Notes: generated by a model from the letters alone, not told the origin. A stretch of 44,743 bases of DNA from Bacteroidia bacterium (GCA_020847635.1 JADLBQ010000016.1:1-44743), one strand, 5' to 3'; positions 25,561-34,490 are shown, numbered from the stretch's first letter. Numbers and translations: made by a program.

Positions 25561-26581
25561 ATGTAGTTATCAGTTTAGTAAACAAAAGTTCATCCTCCTG
25601 GTTAAAGCAGGGTTCAACTGGTAAATAGAACAGGGGTAGTTTCTTAAGTTCGTCAAAATTCTGAAGCTTTACCATATCTTTTTCAGTTGTAAGCAGGATC
25701 TTAGGTTCGGAAGCAATCGCATCAAAAGATTTTATGATGGTTTTTAAGTCATCAACAGAATAAGAATGATGATCAGGATAGGAAAGCCGGGTTACAGTTG
25801 AGAACATTCGATTGCAATTCTGTACAAAGAACGAATCATCTGCAATTCCAGAAAATGCCAAAACTGAAACAGATTCTGGACCCAGAGCAGGAAACGGATT
25901 TGAGAAAACAGGAACCGGGAAAGAATAGCCAAGAGAAGAAAATAAGATAGGCGATGAGGAGTACTTTTTAATCTTACTGATTAGCTCATTCTGTTTTAAC
26001 ACATGATCATCCGGCATTTTGGTAACAATTACTGCCTGAGCCCGAACTGCTTCTTTTCGAGATTCTCTGAGATTGCCGGCAGGCAGTAAATTGTCATTAG
26101 TGAATGGATTATTAGACGCAGTAAGCAGAATACTAAGTGAAGGTCTGATTCTCCGGTACTGATAACCATCATCCATTACGATTACATCTGTCTTAGGAAA
26201 ATGATAGCAGATTCTTCGGATGCTCTCCAGCCTGTCTTTACCAATAGCTACCGGAGTTTGTAGCTTACGGAATAACATCAATGGTTCATCACCAGTCTCT
26301 TCAACAGAGTGACTTGGTTCAATGATAAAACCAGATCTGCTCCTTCGCTTATATCCACGGGTGATTACAGCCGGATGAAAACCCAGTGATTTCAACCGTT
26401 GAACCGTATAGGCCACCATTGGAGTTTTGCCGGTACCACCAACCGAAAGGTTGCCAATACAAATGACCGGAATACCGGCAGACTTTGATGAAATGATATT
26501 TTTGTCAAATAAAAAATTACGTAACCAGGCAGCTACACCATAAATTAAGGAAAGGGGATACAGGTACCTGGCTGGTTTCAC
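25541..26581 (-). CDS. lpxK: Tetraacyldisaccharide 4'-kinase
   Basis: A 346-residue membrane-associated kinase that phosphorylates the 4' position of the lipid A precursor at the inner membrane. The N-terminal hydrophobic segment (LYPLSLIYGVAAWLRN) and the P-loop SVGGTGKTP are family marks, as are VITRGYKRRS, GDEPLML and MDDGYQYRRI. No ATG exists at the 5' end. The frame reaches a TTG at 26590, but that TTG is part of a perfect -7 element (26588-26595), so I take the GTG at 26581. This would be a leaderless or nearly leaderless message. Divergent from Nif3-like and overlapping PNP by 20 bases. Confidence 0.9.
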   Translation of the reverse strand: MKPARYLYPLSLIYGVAAWLRNFLFDKNIISSKSAGIPVICIGNLSVGGTGKTPMVAYTVQRLKSLGFHPAVITRGYKRRSRSGFIIEPSHSVEETGDEPLMLFRKLQTPVAIGKDRLESIRRICYHFPKTDVIVMDDGYQYRRIRPSLSILLTASNNPFTNDNLLPAGNLRESRKEAVRAQAVIVTKMPDDHVLKQNELISKIKKYSSSPILFSSLGYSFPVPVFSNPFPALGPESVSVLAFSGIADDSFFVQNCNRMFSTVTRLSYPDHHSYSVDDLKTIIKSFDAIASEPKILLTTEKDMVKLQNFDELKKLPLFYLPVEPCFNQEDELLFTKLITTYVKRNK

Positions 26582-26587
26582 AATCGA

Positions 26588-26595
26588 CAAAAATA
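26588..26595 (-). promoter_or_regulatory. -7 element for lpxK
   Basis: TATTTTTG on the minus strand matches TAnnTTTG exactly and ends 6 bases before the proposed GTG start. It also absorbs the frame's upstream TTG. Confidence 0.45.
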
Positions 26596-26604
26596 ATTCT
26601 CACA

Positions 26605-27720
26605 ATGGATATCAGAATAAAAGACATCATTCAACTACTGGACACACATGCACCCCAAGTTTACAGCGAGAGCTATGATAATCCGGGACTGCTTTGCGGC
26701 AACCCTGGCTGGAAGGCAACGGGTGCCTTGATTTGCCTTGACTCTATTGAGTCGGTTATTGACGAGGCAATTCAATTAGGCTGCAATCTGGTTATTGCCC
26801 ACCATCCTGTTATCTTCTCAGGATTAAAAAAAATTACAGGTAAGACATATATAGAGCGGACAATTATTAAAGCAATTAAAAACGATATTGCGATCTATGC
26901 AATACATACCAATCTTGATAATATAACCGATGGTGTTAACCGAATGATTGGTGAAAGGCTGAAACTCAAAAACCTTAAAATACTCAGACCAATGAAGAAC
27001 AGGCTTACTAAGTTGGTTACCTTTTGTCCGGGTACAAATCTTGAAGAAGTGAAACGGGCACTATTTACAGCCGGAGCCGGCAATATTGGGAATTACAGTG
27101 AATGCAGCTTTATTGTAGAAGGTACCGGAACTTTCAAGGGCAATGAGAAATCAAACCCATTCGTAGGTGAAAAAGATAAAAGGCATTCAGAGCCTGAATC
27201 CCGGATTGAAGTAATTTTTGAGAGCCGACTAGAAAATAGCATTATGAAAGCACTCCGGGCTGCCCATCCGTATGAAGAAATTGCTTTCTACCTGACAACG
27301 CTCAACAATGAATTTCAGGTAGTCGGATCTGGAATGTCAGGTGATTTAGAAAAACCGATGGATGAAATGGCGTTTTTAAATTATTTGTATAAGAAAATGA
27401 ACGCAACTGTTATCAGGCATACCAGCTTAACAGGTAACATAATCAGCAAGGTAGCTATCTGTGGAGGTGCTGGGAGTTTCTTGTTAAATGATGCTATTAA
27501 CGCTGATTGTCAGGTGTTTATAACATCAGACTTCAAGTACCATCAGTTTTTTGATGCCGACCGGAAGATACTCATTACCGATATCGGTCATTATGAAAGC
27601 GAACAATATACCGGTGAATTAATTTATAACCTGATCAGGAATAATTTACCTAAATTTGCGCTCCATTTAACAAAGCAGGTTACAAATCCTGTTCATTATT
27701 ATTACCAGCATGGCCACTAA
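26605..27720 (+). CDS. Nif3-like dinuclear metal-centre protein
   Basis: A 371-residue Nif3/YbgI/YqfO-family protein (often called GTP cyclohydrolase I type 2 in databases, a name with weak support). Metal ligands are visible: AHHP (His66, His67), HTNLD (His101, Asp105) and, near the C-terminus, DIGHYESE. Between the two Nif3 halves is the ~110-residue PII/CutA-like insert found in the long forms (NRLTKLVTFCPG to YEEIAFYL). It may act as a hydrolase on small nucleotides or as a metal-handling protein; the activity is unsettled. The last 11 bases overlap the zinc-ribbon gene, a pairing seen in many bacteria. Confidence 0.9.
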   Translation: MDIRIKDIIQLLDTHAPQVYSESYDNPGLLCGNPGWKATGALICLDSIESVIDEAIQLGCNLVIAHHPVIFSGLKKITGKTYIERTIIKAIKNDIAIYAIHTNLDNITDGVNRMIGERLKLKNLKILRPMKNRLTKLVTFCPGTNLEEVKRALFTAGAGNIGNYSECSFIVEGTGTFKGNEKSNPFVGEKDKRHSEPESRIEVIFESRLENSIMKALRAAHPYEEIAFYLTTLNNEFQVVGSGMSGDLEKPMDEMAFLNYLYKKMNATVIRHTSLTGNIISKVAICGGAGSFLLNDAINADCQVFITSDFKYHQFFDADRKILITDIGHYESEQYTGELIYNLIRNNLPKFALHLTKQVTNPVHYYYQHGH

Positions 27721-28594
27721 AGCACCTTCAAAAAGAAAAAAATTATCCGAGAAACGTGAACAAGTCGTTGTAAAAACTTCAGACTTTACAGAGATTCCAA
27801 AACTTGATTTTGATGTTCAGCTATTTATCAAGGATAAGAATGAAGCTACGGTTGAACAAAAGCTACTAGCACTTTTGCAGCTTCAGTTAATTGATACCCA
27901 AATTGATAAGATCAAAACAATCCGAGGGGAACTTCCAATGGAAGTTGCTGATCTTGAAGATGAGGTTGCCGGGCTTCAAACACGCATTAATAACCTGGCG
28001 GATGAGGCTAGAAATATTCAGGAGCAGATTGCTATGAAAAAGCAGGCCATTAAGGATGCTAATCAAATGATTAAAAAATATCAGGCTCAACAGAACAATG
28101 TTAAAAATAACCGTGAGTTTGAATCAATAAATAAGGAAATCGAGTTCCAACATCTGGAAATTCAATTGGCTGAAAAAAGAATCAAGGAATTTATTGCAGA
28201 CAACAACATGAAAGTTGAGCTGATTGAAACAGCACAGCAAACCTTAAATGAACGAATTAATGATTTGAAGGATAAAAAGGGAGAACTTTCAGGAGTAATT
28301 GAAGAAACCCGTAAGGAAGAAGATAATTTATCCAGAAGTGCTGAAAATGCAGCTTCAATTATTGAAGAAAGACTACTCAATGCTTACAGGAGAATCAGAT
28401 CAAATGCCCGAAACGGATTGGCTGTTGTCTCAGTTGAAAGGGATTCCTGCGGTGGATGCTTTAATAAGATTCCACCCCAGCGGCAAATAGATATTCGCCA
28501 GCGGAAAAAGATTATAGTTTGTGAACATTGTGGCCGAATTCTGGTCGATAATAAATTAATTGAAATCCTGAAAGGCACCCTGCAGGTCGCTTAA
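27710..28594 (+). CDS. Coiled-coil protein with C4 zinc ribbon (zf-RING_7)
   Basis: A 294-residue cytoplasmic protein. A basic N-terminal tail (~1-40) leads to a long antiparallel coiled coil (~55-225), and the C-terminus holds a zinc ribbon with two CxxC pairs (SCGGC and CEHCGR) separated by the PPQRQIDIRQR segment. This is the DUF164/zf-RING_7 family, structurally like CT398 of Chlamydia; proposed roles include nucleic-acid binding or secretion chaperoning, none established here. Starts inside the 3' end of the Nif3-like gene (11-base overlap). A terminator follows. Confidence 0.88.
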   Translation: MATKAPSKRKKLSEKREQVVVKTSDFTEIPKLDFDVQLFIKDKNEATVEQKLLALLQLQLIDTQIDKIKTIRGELPMEVADLEDEVAGLQTRINNLADEARNIQEQIAMKKQAIKDANQMIKKYQAQQNNVKNNREFESINKEIEFQHLEIQLAEKRIKEFIADNNMKVELIETAQQTLNERINDLKDKKGELSGVIEETRKEEDNLSRSAENAASIIEERLLNAYRRIRSNARNGLAVVSVERDSCGGCFNKIPPQRQIDIRQRKKIIVCEHCGRILVDNKLIEILKGTLQVA

Positions 28595-28611
28595 CTTTTT
28601 TCAGAATACAG

Positions 28612-28647
28612 AAAAGACTGATAGGAGAAGTATCGGTCTTTTTTATT
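28612..28647 (+). terminator. Terminator after the zinc-ribbon gene
   Basis: A 12-bp stem with one G-T pair (28612-28623 with 28631-28642), 7-base loop and a run of T ends the Nif3-like/zinc-ribbon operon. Confidence 0.85.
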
Positions 28648-28957
28648 TTACTTCAGTTTTCACTTGCTTGGCAGACTGTTAAATGAACTTATAGCAGAAT
28701 TTCGAATCTTATCAGAACATGAGCCAATGTATTCTGGTTCTTTTCTTTTACCATACCTACAATGCAGACCGGAACATCCCAGTAAGTTAAGTTTCTCATT
28801 TTTCGGAAAGATAATCCAGTTGAAGGTATTTAATTCAGATTAAACAACAGATTTTTCTTGAGTTTCAAATCAAGCCGAGACCGGTGAACCGGATCTGTTT
28901 TAGTTAGTGTGTCTTAAAGTGGAGATTCAACAACATTAAATAAGCTTATTTTGCACA
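28648..28957. other. 310-base intergenic region before radC
   Basis: I see no convincing gene here. A 36-codon ATG frame exists on the minus strand (28799-28689) without family resemblance. A short palindrome ACCGGTGAACCGG-like element lies near 28880, and a -7 element at 28946-28953 ends the region. No tRNA or known riboswitch shape is recognisable by eye. Confidence 0.4.
28946..28953 (+). promoter_or_regulatory. -7-like element close to radC
   Basis: TTATTTTG matches TAnnTTTG at 7 of 8 bases and ends 4 bases before the radC ATG, the same spacing as at the LolD-like gene. Confidence 0.35.
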
Positions 28958-29650
28958 ATGGCTTTAGAAACTGGAAGTATTAAATCATGGGCTGAAGATG
29001 ACCGTCCAAGAGAGAAACTTTTGAGAATAGGAGCTGGTAGTCTTTCAGATTCAGAACTTATTGCAATCTTGTTCAGAACCGGGATAAAAAATCAGACAGC
29101 TGTTGATGTTGCTAAAGGGTTATTGAAGAAGTATAATAATGATTTAACTGAGATCTCACGGATTGGAATTGCTGAACTATCTAAAACTCCGGGATTAGGG
29201 AAAGTTAAGGCAATCACCCTTGTTGCTGCTCTTGAATTAGGAAGACGAAGACGGTTGGCAGAAATTCCAAAACGGATTAAGATAACCTCAAGCAAGGCAA
29301 TTGCCGAGTTGCTGATTCCTCATTTATCTGACCTCCCACATGAAGAATTTTATGTTATCTTGCTGAATCGGGGAAATGAAATTATAAAAAGAGTCCAGGT
29401 GAGTACCGGAGGAATTTCGGGAACAGTTGTTGATATGCGGATGATTTTTAAGAATGCTGTTGAAGCAATGGCAACCGGAATGATTTTGTGTCATAATCAT
29501 CCCAGCCGAAACCCGTCCCCGAGTGACGAAGATAAAAGACTTACCCAGAAGGCAAAACAGGCAGGTGAATTGCTTGATATTCATGTACTGGATCACATTA
29601 TTATTGCAGGTGATACATTTTACAGTTTTGCTGATGAAGGTATTTTATAG
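28958..29650 (+). CDS. radC: RadC family JAB-domain protein
   Basis: A 230-residue protein of the RadC/UPF0758 family. The N-terminal ~100 residues carry a helix-hairpin-helix region (LSKTPGLGKVKA), and the C-terminal JAB/MPN domain (~108-230) has the metal motif HNHPS with the later SxxD (SPSDED) and the upstream Glu in EEFYVILL. RadC was first linked to DNA repair in E. coli, but that link has been withdrawn; the true activity is unknown. Full length with an intact metal site. First gene of a run of same-strand genes; the deacetylase follows after 18 bases. Confidence 0.93.
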   Translation: MALETGSIKSWAEDDRPREKLLRIGAGSLSDSELIAILFRTGIKNQTAVDVAKGLLKKYNNDLTEISRIGIAELSKTPGLGKVKAITLVAALELGRRRRLAEIPKRIKITSSKAIAELLIPHLSDLPHEEFYVILLNRGNEIIKRVQVSTGGISGTVVDMRMIFKNAVEAMATGMILCHNHPSRNPSPSDEDKRLTQKAKQAGELLDIHVLDHIIIAGDTFYSFADEGIL

Positions 29651-29668
29651 AGAAATAAAATAGCCCGG

Positions 29669-30976
29669 ATGTCATTACTCGTTTATACATCTACAATCAC
29701 ACCAAGGCTCCATTATACATTTAGCCTGTTACTTCGTGAAATTATCGGAACTTCTTTCAGATTTACTTGCTCAGAAGCAGAATTTATCAGTTATGCCGGA
29801 CCAAAATTCAGTTATTGTGATTCTCAGCTTGGCAATGAATTATTTTTTTATGCTCACCGGTTGTTATTTGAAAGAGGGATTAATGAACAACATGTTACGC
29901 TCTTTGACTGGGAAGGGACAAAGGCACTTTTTGGCACTCATCCTTCATCCGCTTTCCCTTTTGATGTATTTGCAGCATCCTTCTACCTGACCAGCAGGTA
30001 TGAAGAATACCTGCCTCATTTGCGTGATCATCATGACCGATTCGAGGCTGAAAGCAGCCTGGCTTATCAAAAAAACTTTTTGTCTTTACCTTTAGTAAAC
30101 ATCTGGGCTGAAAAGTTAGAAAAATTACTTCTCAGTAAATTCCCTTCACTTGAAACAACATCACGTTCTTACCGGTTTGTTTCTACACTTGATATTGATA
30201 ATGCATGGGCGTATATCGAAAAAGGAGTTATGCGTACCGTTGGTGCTTACGCTCGTTCACTTGGTAAATTGAATATGGAAGAAGTAGCTGACCGGACAAA
30301 AGCACTCATAGGTCTGAAGAAGGATCCGTTTGATACGTATCAGTTTCAGATTGAGCTTAAGCAAAAATATAAGTTCCACTCCATTTATTTTATTTTACTT
30401 GGCGAGTATGGTGAGAATGATAAAAATGTTTCACCCTCAAACCGAAGGCTCCGCTCGCTTATAAAATACCTGGCAGACTATGCTGAGGTTGGAATTCATC
30501 CTTCTTATGCTTCAAACAAGGAATTATTTCGATTAAAAAAGGAAATATCAACACTCAGTAAAATTTTAAAAAGAGAGGTAACGAAAAGCAGGCAGCATTT
30601 TCTTATATTAAAATTACCGGGAACGTATCGTAATCTTCTGAACCTTGATATTACAGATGATTATTCAATGGGTTACGCCAACTTTGCCGGATTCAGGGCC
30701 AGTATCTGCACACCTTATTATTTTTATGATCTTGACCAGGAACAGGCTACCGGGCTGAGAATTCACCCGTTTGCTGTAATGGATGCAACCTTAAAATACT
30801 ATATGAAACTAGAAGCAGATCAGGCAATGAATTACATCAAACCTTTGATTGAACAAGTTAAAAAGGTAAATGGTGATTTTATAAGTTTATGGCATAATGA
30901 ATCATTGAGTGAAAATAAAATCTGGGCCGGATGGAAGGAAGTTTATATCCAACTTGTAGAAGAAGCCTGCCGATGA
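29669..30976 (+). CDS. Polysaccharide deacetylase family protein
   Basis: A 435-residue protein whose N-terminal ~165 residues form a Bacteroidota-specific domain (the DUF7033 type, as far as I recognise it) with TSRYEEYLPH as landmark. The rest is a divergent NodB-like deacetylase domain: metal motif 1 appears as TLDIDNA, motif 2 as GIHPSYAS, and a late WHNES could supply the final His. Such enzymes remove N-acetyl groups from glycans. No signal peptide is seen, so it may act in the cytoplasm or on the inner leaflet. The stop overlaps the FemAB-like start (ATGA), linking the two in function. Confidence 0.82.
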   Translation: MSLLVYTSTITPRLHYTFSLLLREIIGTSFRFTCSEAEFISYAGPKFSYCDSQLGNELFFYAHRLLFERGINEQHVTLFDWEGTKALFGTHPSSAFPFDVFAASFYLTSRYEEYLPHLRDHHDRFEAESSLAYQKNFLSLPLVNIWAEKLEKLLLSKFPSLETTSRSYRFVSTLDIDNAWAYIEKGVMRTVGAYARSLGKLNMEEVADRTKALIGLKKDPFDTYQFQIELKQKYKFHSIYFILLGEYGENDKNVSPSNRRLRSLIKYLADYAEVGIHPSYASNKELFRLKKEISTLSKILKREVTKSRQHFLILKLPGTYRNLLNLDITDDYSMGYANFAGFRASICTPYYFYDLDQEQATGLRIHPFAVMDATLKYYMKLEADQAMNYIKPLIEQVKKVNGDFISLWHNESLSENKIWAGWKEVYIQLVEEACR

Positions 30977-31896
30977 GCTTGCATTTCCTGGAACATCATG
31001 AAATTGACAAATTGCGCTGGGATCAGACTATTAACCAGTCTCCTGCAGGACTCATTTATGGATATTCATGGTTTTTAGATATTGCAGCTCCGGGTTGGTG
31101 TGCAATAGTAGAGAATGACTACTCTGCCATAATGCCCTTACCGATGAGAAAGAAGTGGGGCTTTGCTTATATTTATCCTCCGTTCTTTATTCAACAGTTA
31201 GGTGTTTTTTCACTTGGGGGGTCAGTTCCACATTCAACAACTAAAAAGTTCTTCAATACAATTCCCGAAAGATTCCGTTTTATTGAAATGTATCTCAACG
31301 AATATTGTAATGCGAAAGAAGTAGATGGTGACAGGATGCAAGTAAGCAAAAGATTCAATCAGGTTTTACTGCTCAATAATAAATATGACAAAATTGCTTC
31401 CGTTTATTCAACTCAGTTAAAACGAAATTTGAGAAAGGCAGCAACTGCCAACACAACATTCAGGTCAGTTGAGAATTTTAAACAAATTATCGGAATTTAC
31501 AGAAAACATCAGGCAGCCAGGTCAAACTATTCTACACTGGATTATAAGCGATTTTACAGGCTCATTGAAGAGTGTAAAAAAAGAGAAATGGCAATGGTCA
31601 TCGGTGGATTTGATGAGGAAAATATTATGCACACCGGAGCTATATTTCTTAAAAGTCACAACCGGCTGATTTTTATCTTTTCAGGCAGCGATGAATATGG
31701 TAGAAAGCATTCCTTACTGGCTAGGCTGTTTAATCAATTGATTGAAAGCAAGGCCGGAAGTGAATTAATTCTGGATTTTGAAGGTTCTATGGATAAAAAT
31801 CTAGCCAGATTTTATAAAAGTTTCGGTTCTTTGGAAACCGTTTACCTGCAGATTAAAATCAACCGGCTGCCTTTCGTTGTTAAATGGCTCAAATGA
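30973..31896 (+). CDS. FemAB/BioF2-like acyltransferase
   Basis: A 307-residue protein with two tandem GNAT-like halves, as in FemAB-type aminoacyl transferases and BioF2-like domains. Recognisable parts are YSWFLDIAAPGWCAIV and IMPLPMRKKWGFAYIYPPFF in the first half, and LKRNLRKA followed by GAIFLKSHNRLIFIFSGSDEYGRKHS in the second half, with LDFEGSMDKNLARFYKSFG near the end. Relatives add amino acids or acyl groups to peptidoglycan or to exopolysaccharide precursors. Substrate unknown. Start chosen at the ATG overlapping the deacetylase stop; the frame's earlier codon at 30931 lies inside that gene. Confidence 0.78.
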   Translation: MSLHFLEHHEIDKLRWDQTINQSPAGLIYGYSWFLDIAAPGWCAIVENDYSAIMPLPMRKKWGFAYIYPPFFIQQLGVFSLGGSVPHSTTKKFFNTIPERFRFIEMYLNEYCNAKEVDGDRMQVSKRFNQVLLLNNKYDKIASVYSTQLKRNLRKAATANTTFRSVENFKQIIGIYRKHQAARSNYSTLDYKRFYRLIEECKKREMAMVIGGFDEENIMHTGAIFLKSHNRLIFIFSGSDEYGRKHSLLARLFNQLIESKAGSELILDFEGSMDKNLARFYKSFGSLETVYLQIKINRLPFVVKWLK

Positions 31897-31909
31897 AAAA
31901 CCAGAATTC

Positions 31910-32557
31910 ATGATACATATACTCAGTGAACACAATTCAATCATATGTCAATACATTGCTGAAATACGGGATGTGCAGATTCAGAATGACCGGATGCGAT
32001 TCAGAAGAAATCTGGAACGCATAGGAGAATTTGCTGCAGTTGAAATCAGCAAGACAATGGAATATGTAAATAAGGAAGTTATAACACCGCTAGGGACGGC
32101 TACAGTTCCGGTTCTAAAAGAGCAACCGATTATTGCAACCATTCTTCGTGCAGGACTTCCACTGCATCAGGGAGTCCTGAATTATTTTGATCATGCCGAC
32201 AATGCATTTATTTCAGCATACCGCAGGCATCATAAAGACGGGAGCTTTGAAATCAGCCTTGAATATGTTTCTTCACCCGGGATTGATGGTCGCATTCTGA
32301 TTCTCACAGATCCGATGCTGGCTACCGGTCAAAGTATGGTTAAAACGATCAGGGCATTATTTGAAAAAGGTAAGCCGGCTAAACTCCATATCATCACAAC
32401 CATTGCAAGTATGGAAGGGATTGAATACCTGAGAACCCATTTGTCGCATGATTTCGAGTTGTGGGTGGCAGCTGTTGACGAGGAATTAACAGCACAGGCC
32501 TATATTGTTCCCGGATTAGGAGATGCCGGAGACCTGGCTTTCGGAGAAAAATCATAA
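31910..32557 (+). CDS. upp: Uracil phosphoribosyltransferase
   Basis: A 215-residue salvage enzyme converting uracil and PRPP to UMP. The PRPP loop is LILTDPMLATGQSM, the uracil-binding end is PGLGDAGDLAFG, and ILRAGLPLHQGVL is the conserved early block. The ATG at 31910 gives MIHILSEHN; the frame is open back to 31877 inside the FemAB-like gene, which would add a non-family stretch. The 13-base gap upstream and the directly abutting downstream ATG show an operon. Confidence 0.94.
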   Translation: MIHILSEHNSIICQYIAEIRDVQIQNDRMRFRRNLERIGEFAAVEISKTMEYVNKEVITPLGTATVPVLKEQPIIATILRAGLPLHQGVLNYFDHADNAFISAYRRHHKDGSFEISLEYVSSPGIDGRILILTDPMLATGQSMVKTIRALFEKGKPAKLHIITTIASMEGIEYLRTHLSHDFELWVAAVDEELTAQAYIVPGLGDAGDLAFGEKS

Positions 32558-33127
32558 ATGAGTTTTATTATTCTGGTTATGACTGCGGGTGAACTGCTTA
32601 AGATATTACTGCTGATACTGCTGAGCAGTGTTAAATTTATTGCTGGTCCACCGTTTGCTTATGTGTATAATCAGAAATATGAATTTGGATTTACAGAGTC
32701 AGTCATTTACTCCATCATTGGTGGCATGCTGGGTGTTTATGTATTTACCTTTTTCAATGATCAGGTTCTGAAATTCATCCACTATATTCGTCAAAAGAAA
32801 AGGAAACATGCTGGGGGAAAAGGAGTTTATTCCAAACCAACAGCCGATGTTAACATCCCGCTGAAAATTAAATACATGTATGTAGATGAGAAAACCGGTT
32901 CAAAAAGAATTTTTACAAAACGTAACCGAAGAATAATCAGGATCTGGAAAAAATACGGGCTTGCTGGTATTGCCTTTGTGACTCCTTGTATCATAAGTAT
33001 CCCTGTCGGTACTATTGTAGCTAATAGTTTTGTAAAGAATAAGAAGAAGATCTTTTTATACATGTTCATTTCAATTGTCTGCTGGTCATTAATCATTCAT
33101 TCAGTATTTTATTTTAAACTGATTTGA
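32558..33127 (+). CDS. Small membrane protein of unknown function
   Basis: A 189-residue protein with two hydrophobic segments near the N-terminus (~7-28 and ~45-66), a very basic cytoplasmic loop (~72-135, many Lys/Arg, for example QKKRKH and KRNRRIIRIWKK) and two more segments (~138-158 and ~165-186). The GLAGIAFVTPCIISIPVGTIV stretch with Pro and Gly resembles pore or hinge segments of small exporter families such as DedA or PF06695, but I cannot assign it. Starts on the base after the upp stop (TAAATG), so the two are coupled. Confidence 0.7.
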   Translation: MSFIILVMTAGELLKILLLILLSSVKFIAGPPFAYVYNQKYEFGFTESVIYSIIGGMLGVYVFTFFNDQVLKFIHYIRQKKRKHAGGKGVYSKPTADVNIPLKIKYMYVDEKTGSKRIFTKRNRRIIRIWKKYGLAGIAFVTPCIISIPVGTIVANSFVKNKKKIFLYMFISIVCWSLIIHSVFYFKLI

Positions 33128-33185
33128 GAATAAAGGGAATAATTGAAAATTTCAGTTCTGCTATGCAGGTTCAAACGAACATTTG

Positions 33186-33193
33186 TTCCTTTG
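33186..33193 (+). promoter_or_regulatory. -7 element for the orphan permease
   Basis: TTCCTTTG matches TAnnTTTG at 7 of 8 bases, 16 bases before the GTG at 33210. It lies after the frame's upstream TTG (33183), arguing against that start. Confidence 0.35.
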
Positions 33194-33209
33194 CAGTAAA
33201 ACAGTCCCG

Positions 33210-34445
33210 GTGAATTTTACTGAACTCCTCAGAATTTCAGTTTCAGCAATCAAAGCTCAAAAGTTACGTACAATACTGACAGCACTAATCATTGCTTTTG
33301 GAATTATGGCATTGGTAGGTGTACTAACCGCCATTGATGCAGTAAAATATTACTTCAATAGTAATTTTGCTATGATGGGTGCCAATTCATTCACAATCCG
33401 AAATAAAGGAATGGGTATAAAAGTAGGTAGCGCACATAAAAAGAGGCAAGTTTTTAAAGAGATAACCTTTCAGCAGGCTCAGGAATTTAAAAACAGGTTT
33501 GACACAAAAAATGCATTGGTTTCGGTCTCCGTACTTACATCCTCAATAGCAACAATAAAGCACAAGGGTGAAAAAACCAATCCAAATATTAGTGTGTTTG
33601 GGGGTGATGAAAATTACCTGGCTGCATCCGGTTATGAGTTGGCTGCAGGAAGAAACATATCATTACAGGATATCGAATTCAGTTCATCTGTGGCACTGAT
33701 CGGGGCGGATGTAGCAAAGAAACTTTTCAGCAAAGAAAGACCGGTTGGGCAAATGATCCTGATTGGGAGCAGAAAATATCATGTAATTGGGGTACTTAAG
33801 GAAAAAGGCTCAAGTTTTGGTTTTGGAGGAGACGGAACGGTTGTCATTCCGCTGACCAATGCTCGCTTTAATTACCTGTCATCAGGTACCAGCTACGCCA
33901 TAACAGTTAAAGCAGAACATATTTCACAACTGGCCATAACACAGGCAGAAGCAACCGGACTGATGCGAAATATCAGAAAGGATGCAGTTGGAAGAGATGA
34001 TTCGTTTGAAATTACCCAAAGCGATTCACTGGCAACCATGGTAATTGACCAGCTGAAGTATATAACAGGAGCAGCCTCAATTATTGGATTTATAACTTTA
34101 TTAGGGGCAGGAGTTGGGCTGATGAATATCATGCTCGTCAGCGTAACTGAAAGAACCAGCGAAATTGGTATAAGAAAATCAATCGGGGCAACCTCTAAGA
34201 TTATCAGACAACAGTTCTTGCTTGAAGCAATCCTGGTTTGCCAGGCAGGAGGAATACTAGGTGTGATCCTGGGTATTGGTATGGGTAATTTACTCTCATT
34301 GATAATGGGAATGGGGTTTATTGTTCCCTGGAAATGGATTCTGGGAGGACTGACACTTTGCCTGATTACTGGAATATTATCCGGATATTATCCAGCCTCG
34401 AAAGCTGCCAGGCTGAATCCAATTGATGCTTTACGGTACGAATAA
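33210..34445 (+). CDS. MacB/FtsX-type ABC transporter permease, orphan
   Basis: A 411-residue inner-membrane protein with one N-terminal helix, a ~230-residue periplasmic MacB_PCD domain and three C-terminal helices of the FtsX domain. Marks are [66 protein letters not shown] and the closing [19 protein letters not shown]. All are classic for MacB/LolC-E-like mechanotransmission permeases. No ATPase is adjacent. Its start is GTG at 33210, giving the family-typical NFTELLRIS; no ATG is close. Substrate unknown; candidates include lipoproteins, peptides or lipids. Confidence 0.9.
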   Translation: MNFTELLRISVSAIKAQKLRTILTALIIAFGIMALVGVLTAIDAVKYYFNSNFAMMGANSFTIRNKGMGIKVGSAHKKRQVFKEITFQQAQEFKNRFDTKNALVSVSVLTSSIATIKHKGEKTNPNISVFGGDENYLAASGYELAAGRNISLQDIEFSSSVALIGADVAKKLFSKERPVGQMILIGSRKYHVIGVLKEKGSSFGFGGDGTVVIPLTNARFNYLSSGTSYAITVKAEHISQLAITQAEATGLMRNIRKDAVGRDDSFEITQSDSLATMVIDQLKYITGAASIIGFITLLGAGVGLMNIMLVSVTERTSEIGIRKSIGATSKIIRQQFLLEAILVCQAGGILGVILGIGMGNLLSLIMGMGFIVPWKWILGGLTLCLITGILSGYYPASKAARLNPIDALRYE

Positions 34446-34482
34446 ATTATTGGAGGTTACATCAATTTCAGGATTATTTTTT

Positions 34483-34490
34483 TACATTTG
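34483..34490 (+). promoter_or_regulatory. -7 element for the S6-S18-L9 operon
   Basis: TACATTTG is an exact match and lies 43 bases before the rpsF ATG. The leader that follows contains a small inverted repeat, CCTTTT/AAAAGG (34495-34508). No TTG at -33 spacing. Confidence 0.5.

Noticed and set aside
28689-28799. 36-codon ATG frame on the minus strand in the radC upstream gap
   Set aside because: It is short enough to arise by chance, has no recognised family and no supporting start signal.
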